Source: a virus. From it: 23,354 nucleotides of DNA. The translations under genes and the position numbers were made by a program. Below are positions 20,461 to 23,354 of the stretch, piece by piece (position 1 is the stretch's first letter; every line of letters begins with the position of its first letter). Where the stretch lies: the IMG/VR virus record IMGVR_UViG_3300030102_006998, positions 1,064-24,417 of that record; one strand, given 5' to 3'. Below the pieces are notes generated by a model. The model ran no database searches. It was not told where the DNA came from and worked only from the letters and a program-made list of their open reading frames with translations.

Positions 20461-21984
20461 ATGAATAAATTTTTAATAACCACAGCATTAACCACAATAC
20501 TACTAGGTTGTGGCACTGTTTCGTTGGGTGCTGAAAAAGACTTAAAGTGTAGCATCATAGAAGAAACAGACACATACATTCAAAAAAATTGTGTGAGCAA
20601 GAACGGCAAGGTTATCAGTGCCTCCATTGAGAGCAAACCAATGCCGGGCATCACCATTGTGAAAAGTGATGAAGGCACTCCACAGGTAAAAGTGAATGTG
20701 GAAAAATTTGTTGATGAAACAGCACTGCCAGAAGCACCAATCATTCAGGTCAAGGACGGTGAGATACTGCCACTTGATGTGATGTTACCAAAACTAATTG
20801 CAGAGTCAGACAGAGTGCAGGCGGCAAAAGAGAATTTCAAAGCCAGTGTGGAAGATCTAAAAAGTGCCAAGTCCATGTATCATCCCAATGTTAGTATCAC
20901 ATACGGACACAATGAAGAAAGCGACAGAACACCATCACAGAGCAGTGGTGCAGAATCCATTTCCAACACCAACAAGTCAGGCACAAAAGCATCAATCACG
21001 TTGACTCAATTGATATGGGACGGTGGTAGAACAGACACAGCAGTGGATATTGCAAAACGTAATTCACAAAAAGCACAGATCAATCTTGAACTTACAATAG
21101 AAGATGTGATTGTGGAAGGTGTCACGGTGTACATCAACATGATTAAGAACTACAACACATACCAAGCCAATTTGAAAATAGAAGACAATGCCAAGAAGGC
21201 ATTGGCAATGACCATTGAAAAGGTCAAAAAGGGTGAAGCATCCAAAATGGAACAGTTGCAGATTGAACAGCAGTTCAGAACTTATGAATCAATCACAACA
21301 CAGAGCAAGATACAATATGAAATTGCCAAAGAAAATTTTGTAAAAGTTTGGGGATTCAATCCACCTGAAGCAGATAAGTTTCCTATGCCCAATGAAGATT
21401 TATTAGGCAAGTTGCCAAACAATCCTAAGAACTACAACGGCAACAAGAGTTTGAGAATGGCAGACTACGACAAAGTGATAGCACGTCTAACCACAAAAAA
21501 CATGAAGAACGAATTCAAACCCACAATAGATTCAACTGTAAGTTACACAGACTATCAAAATGATCTAGGTGGCGGTTATGGATCTACCAAATCAGAATGG
21601 CGTTTCGATGTCACAATGCGTTGGACTCTGTTCAATGGTTGGAAGAACACTTCAGACTACAAGGCGGCTAAACACAGAGAACAAGCCATGGAGTTGACCT
21701 ACAAAGATACAGCAAAAAACATCAACAATCAAGTTAAGAGTTTATGGACTAATTTCAAAAACATGAAGAAAAACTTAAAGACTCTTGAAAGAAGCAACAA
21801 GATCAACAAAGAGATGTACGCATTAACTTTACAAGATTTCAAAGCAGGTAATTCTCCACTATTGGCTGTGTTCTCAATGAAGACAGCAGAAATCAACAGC
21901 GAAGTGGCTGTGAAGAATGCCAAGTTAGATCTATTGCTACAAAGATACAATATCCACAAATTGATTGGTTCAATCAACCAATAA
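20461..21984 (+). CDS. TolC-family outer-membrane efflux protein
   Basis: Encodes 507 residues. The N-terminal signal contains ILLGC (C17), which may be a lipobox, or cleavage may follow SLGA (24). An extra N-terminal domain (about 25-115) precedes the two TolC repeats. The first has NVSITYGH, then LTQLIWDGGRTDTAV and long helices ending at VWGFNPPEA. The second has PTIDSTVSYTDYQND, RWTLFNGWKNTSDY and helices ending near LLQRYNIHKLIG. OMF trimers form the outer-membrane channel and periplasmic tunnel of type I exporters. Placed between the giant FecR protein and an ABC membrane domain, it is very likely their channel. No membrane-fusion (HlyD) gene is in the window. Confidence 0.9.
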   Translation: MNKFLITTALTTILLGCGTVSLGAEKDLKCSIIEETDTYIQKNCVSKNGKVISASIESKPMPGITIVKSDEGTPQVKVNVEKFVDETALPEAPIIQVKDGEILPLDVMLPKLIAESDRVQAAKENFKASVEDLKSAKSMYHPNVSITYGHNEESDRTPSQSSGAESISNTNKSGTKASITLTQLIWDGGRTDTAVDIAKRNSQKAQINLELTIEDVIVEGVTVYINMIKNYNTYQANLKIEDNAKKALAMTIEKVKKGEASKMEQLQIEQQFRTYESITTQSKIQYEIAKENFVKVWGFNPPEADKFPMPNEDLLGKLPNNPKNYNGNKSLRMADYDKVIARLTTKNMKNEFKPTIDSTVSYTDYQNDLGGGYGSTKSEWRFDVTMRWTLFNGWKNTSDYKAAKHREQAMELTYKDTAKNINNQVKSLWTNFKNMKKNLKTLERSNKINKEMYALTLQDFKAGNSPLLAVFSMKTAEINSEVAVKNAKLDLLLQRYNIHKLIGSINQ

Positions 21985-21989
21985 TCAGT

Positions 21990-21996
21990 TAAATAC
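21990..21996 (+). promoter_or_regulatory. TAAATAC box, 7 nt before ATG
   Basis: GTTAAATAC-ACACATA-ATG between the TolC-type gene and the ABC membrane domain. No Shine-Dalgarno. Confidence 0.5.
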
Positions 21997-22003
21997 ACAC
22001 ATA

Positions 22004-22732
22004 ATGAAACAGTTTTTTAAGAGCCTATTCTCACAACCACGAACAGCCACTCTGTTGTTGATCAGCAGTTTACTGATTACCGTTTTGGCTCTAGTGCCAG
22101 CATTTTACGTAATCCTAGTATTGAACAAATTTTTATCAAGTGGAGTCATCAGTACATTGGTCACACTTACACTAGGGGCGATACTTTGCATCTTGTTTGA
22201 ATATGTGTTTAGACAGAACAGACAAAATCTACTGTCTTCTTTTTTGTACAAACAGTCACACAAACTTTTATTAGCAATGAAAGAAAAAGTACAACAAGAA
22301 AAACAAATGCCTATGGAAGTCAGTAAAAGTTTACAAACAATTGATATGACCAACAAGAGCAGTATAATTTCGGGTGTGCTGGACGCACCATTTCAATTGG
22401 TATTCTTTGCCATTATATTCTCTATGTCTTGGCAGATAGGTTTGTTGATTGTAGGATTTGTGTTGATTGCATGGATACTGAATCAATATCGCACAGTGTT
22501 TAATTTTAAAGAATATACTAACACACACCTTGACATGACTTTGACTAGTCTTCTCACAGTTGCTATAATTTCATTAGGTGCAGTATTGACATTGAATGGT
22601 CAATTGACTGTTGGCAGTTTGATAGGTTTAAACATTCTGAGTGCTAGAACTTTCATGACCATTAACAAATATTTTAAAGTAAAACCATTATTGTTAAACG
22701 ATTTTAAGTCTTGGCTTGATGTACTTGTTTGA
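22004..22732 (+). pseudogene. type I secretion ABC exporter, membrane domain only, truncated
   Basis: Encodes 242 residues from the ATG at 22004. Residues 15-45 and 50-66 form the first hairpin; DAPFQLVFFAIIFSMSWQIGLLIVGFVLI is the typical third/fourth helix region of PrtD/LapB-type exporters; GQLTVGSLIGLNILSARTFM matches the conserved end of the fifth helix. The cytosolic helices between spans four and five are much shorter than usual, and the whole ATPase domain (Walker A, signature, Walker B) is missing. Family-like sequence stops near residue 225, where the frame runs antisense to the tail-fibre gene. The gene is therefore probably cut at about 22675. If genuine, it would need an ATPase supplied by another gene. 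Confidence 0.7.
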
Positions 22733-22983
22733 ACAGTATTTTGATTTGGCATTAGGTTTAATGCACGACCATTTTCAGTATTAAACCAATGATGGTTACC
22801 TGTTGAAGTCCTGTGTTTTATCCAAACAGAACCACCCTCACCGCTTAAATCTAAACCATTATTAATACTTAATTCAGAACCTGTGCCATTGTACACATGA
22901 GTGCTATAAACATCGTCTACATCTAAAGTTGCACCTGAACCTTGATTTCCAGACTGACCCATTATCATTTTACTAAGTGACAT
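22600..22983 (-). pseudogene. phage tail-fibre-like protein, C-terminus lost
   Basis: Encodes 127 residues as read. Residues 1-102 look like a marine-phage structural protein: VYNGTGSELSINNGLDLSGE, VWIKHRTSTGNHHWFNTENG and a LKSFNNNGFTL block, as in DUF7483-type tail-fibre modules. Beyond about residue 103 the frame is the antisense of the ABC exporter gene and has no family character, so the true C-terminus (normally ending in a VAWTFR-like motif) is missing. It starts on the stop of the upstream gene (TAATG). Confidence 0.6.
22668..22682. other. probable junction between exporter gene and tail-fibre gene
   Basis: Family-like sequence of the exporter (plus strand) ends, and that of the tail-fibre gene (minus strand) ends, within the same A/T-rich 15 bp. 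Two convergent genes are cut at one point, as expected for a recombination breakpoint or an assembly chimera. Confidence 0.55.
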
Positions 22984-23354
22984 TATGCTACTCCTGTTAA
23001 AGCTTTTTTACCGAAGTATGTAGTGCCACCATCTACTGTTATAAATGTGTACAAATCTGTTGCTCCTGATGCTGTATTAGCAGGAGCACTACCACCTTGC
23101 CACTTTATTGAGTCAGGCCATGTAATTGCATAGTCTCCTGAAGTTGTTACCTCTAAAGCAAAAGAGTAGGCTTTTCCTGAAGCAGGAGGATTTGAAAAAG
23201 AAAATGTAGTAGCACCAGATAAAGATAAAGTAAAATAACTTCCTTGACTAAGATCTGCAGTTGCTGATTGAGTTGATATAAAAAGAAAAGCATCTAAATT
23301 ACCCACACTTGTACCTGTTCTATTTTCAAACCAAGTCCAAGTAGGGCTGCTAGG
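22983..23354 (-). CDS. phage tail-fibre or structural protein, 5' end beyond the edge
   Basis: At least 123 residues; the frame stays open to the right edge, and the GTG at 23306 is only an internal codon. The segment begins PSSPTWTWFENRTG, followed by a beta-rich region: QGSYFTLSLSGATTFSFSNPPASG, ALEVTTSGDYAITWPDSIKW and YTFITVDGGTTYFGKKALTGVA. This last pattern is typical of marine T4-like and pelagiphage tail-fibre proteins, which often end in GG..Y.G....G.A. It overlaps the next gene by one base. Confidence 0.75.
   Translation of the reverse strand, partial: PSSPTWTWFENRTGTSVGNLDAFLFISTQSATADLSQGSYFTLSLSGATTFSFSNPPASGKAYSFALEVTTSGDYAITWPDSIKWQGGSAPANTASGATDLYTFITVDGGTTYFGKKALTGVA

Noticed and set aside
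1-23354. CRISPR array, insertion sequence or inverted-repeat-bounded prophage
   Set aside because: No regularly spaced repeats, no transposase or integrase and no flanking terminal repeats were seen on reading either strand.
1-23354. Recoded stop codons, given organelle-like features
   Set aside because: dnaK, hemA and petB use TGG for Trp and end at TAA, TAG or TGA at the expected lengths, so the standard code fits.

Overview
The window is AT-rich and gene-dense, and it mixes two kinds of gene. Cellular genes are 5-aminolevulinate synthase (hemA), a DUF454 membrane protein, YqgE/AlgH, DnaK, cytochrome b of the bc1 complex, six tRNAs, a shortened RNase P RNA, and a type I secretion locus (giant FecR-domain protein, TolC-type channel, ABC membrane domain). 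ALAS (the C4 route to haem) and the bc1-type cytochrome b point to Alphaproteobacteria. The other genes belong to families I associate with T4-like marine phages: a nucleotidyltransferase-like protein, three 2-oxoglutarate/Fe(II) oxygenases, a SpeD homologue, a thermonuclease, a DUF3307 membrane protein, a small basic KKxxGKPYGGPLP-type protein, tail-fibre-like proteins and many proteins of 40-95 residues. Core genes such as hemA, dnaK and petB sit alone, away from their usual partners. I cannot tell from one window whether this is a reduced alphaproteobacterium full of viral genes, a large virus or replicon carrying cellular genes, or in part an assembly chimera. The right 0.7 kb has a suspicious junction.

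Layout. 1-5624 is read leftwards: speD, two small viral-like proteins, yqgE, hemA, DUF454, an oxygenase, then small proteins, a metallopeptidase-like protein and a nucleotidyltransferase cut by the edge. 5703-10808 is read rightwards: a lipoprotein, a chain of tiny genes overlapping as TAATG or ATGA, a secreted protein, then dnaK. 10805-11404 (leftwards) and 11468-11917 (rightwards) hold small lipoproteins and membrane proteins. 11918-12066 holds a GC-rich structured RNA of unknown class. 12079-13089 holds an oxygenase, tRNA-Thr and two tiny genes. 13052-16768 is read leftwards as one dense run: rnpB, tRNA-Gln, tRNA-Asp, petB, tRNA-Glu, tRNA-Cys, an oxygenase, tRNA-Gly, a basic protein and a nuclease, followed by a separately promoted lipoprotein/DUF3307 pair. 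16908-22732 is the secretion locus. 22600-23354 (leftwards) is tail-fibre-like.

Three signals stand out. First, the RNase P RNA is only about 156 nt. Its P1, P2, P3 and P4 are intact, including the bulged U, but nearly all of the specificity domain is missing. It lies 4 nt before tRNA-Gln, so it may process its own precursor. Second, most first genes of transcription units, viral-like and cellular alike, carry a TAAATAC-like box a few bases before the ATG, with no Shine-Dalgarno and no -35. This resembles a T4 late promoter giving leaderless mRNAs. A second set has TTGACW-17-TAWWWT ending only 5-6 nt before the ATG. Third, tRNA genes abut or overlap protein genes: the petB stop codon shares its last base with tRNA-Glu, an oxygenase ends inside tRNA-Gly, and tRNA-Gly has a very abnormal T-loop. 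Together these give the region an organelle-like compactness.
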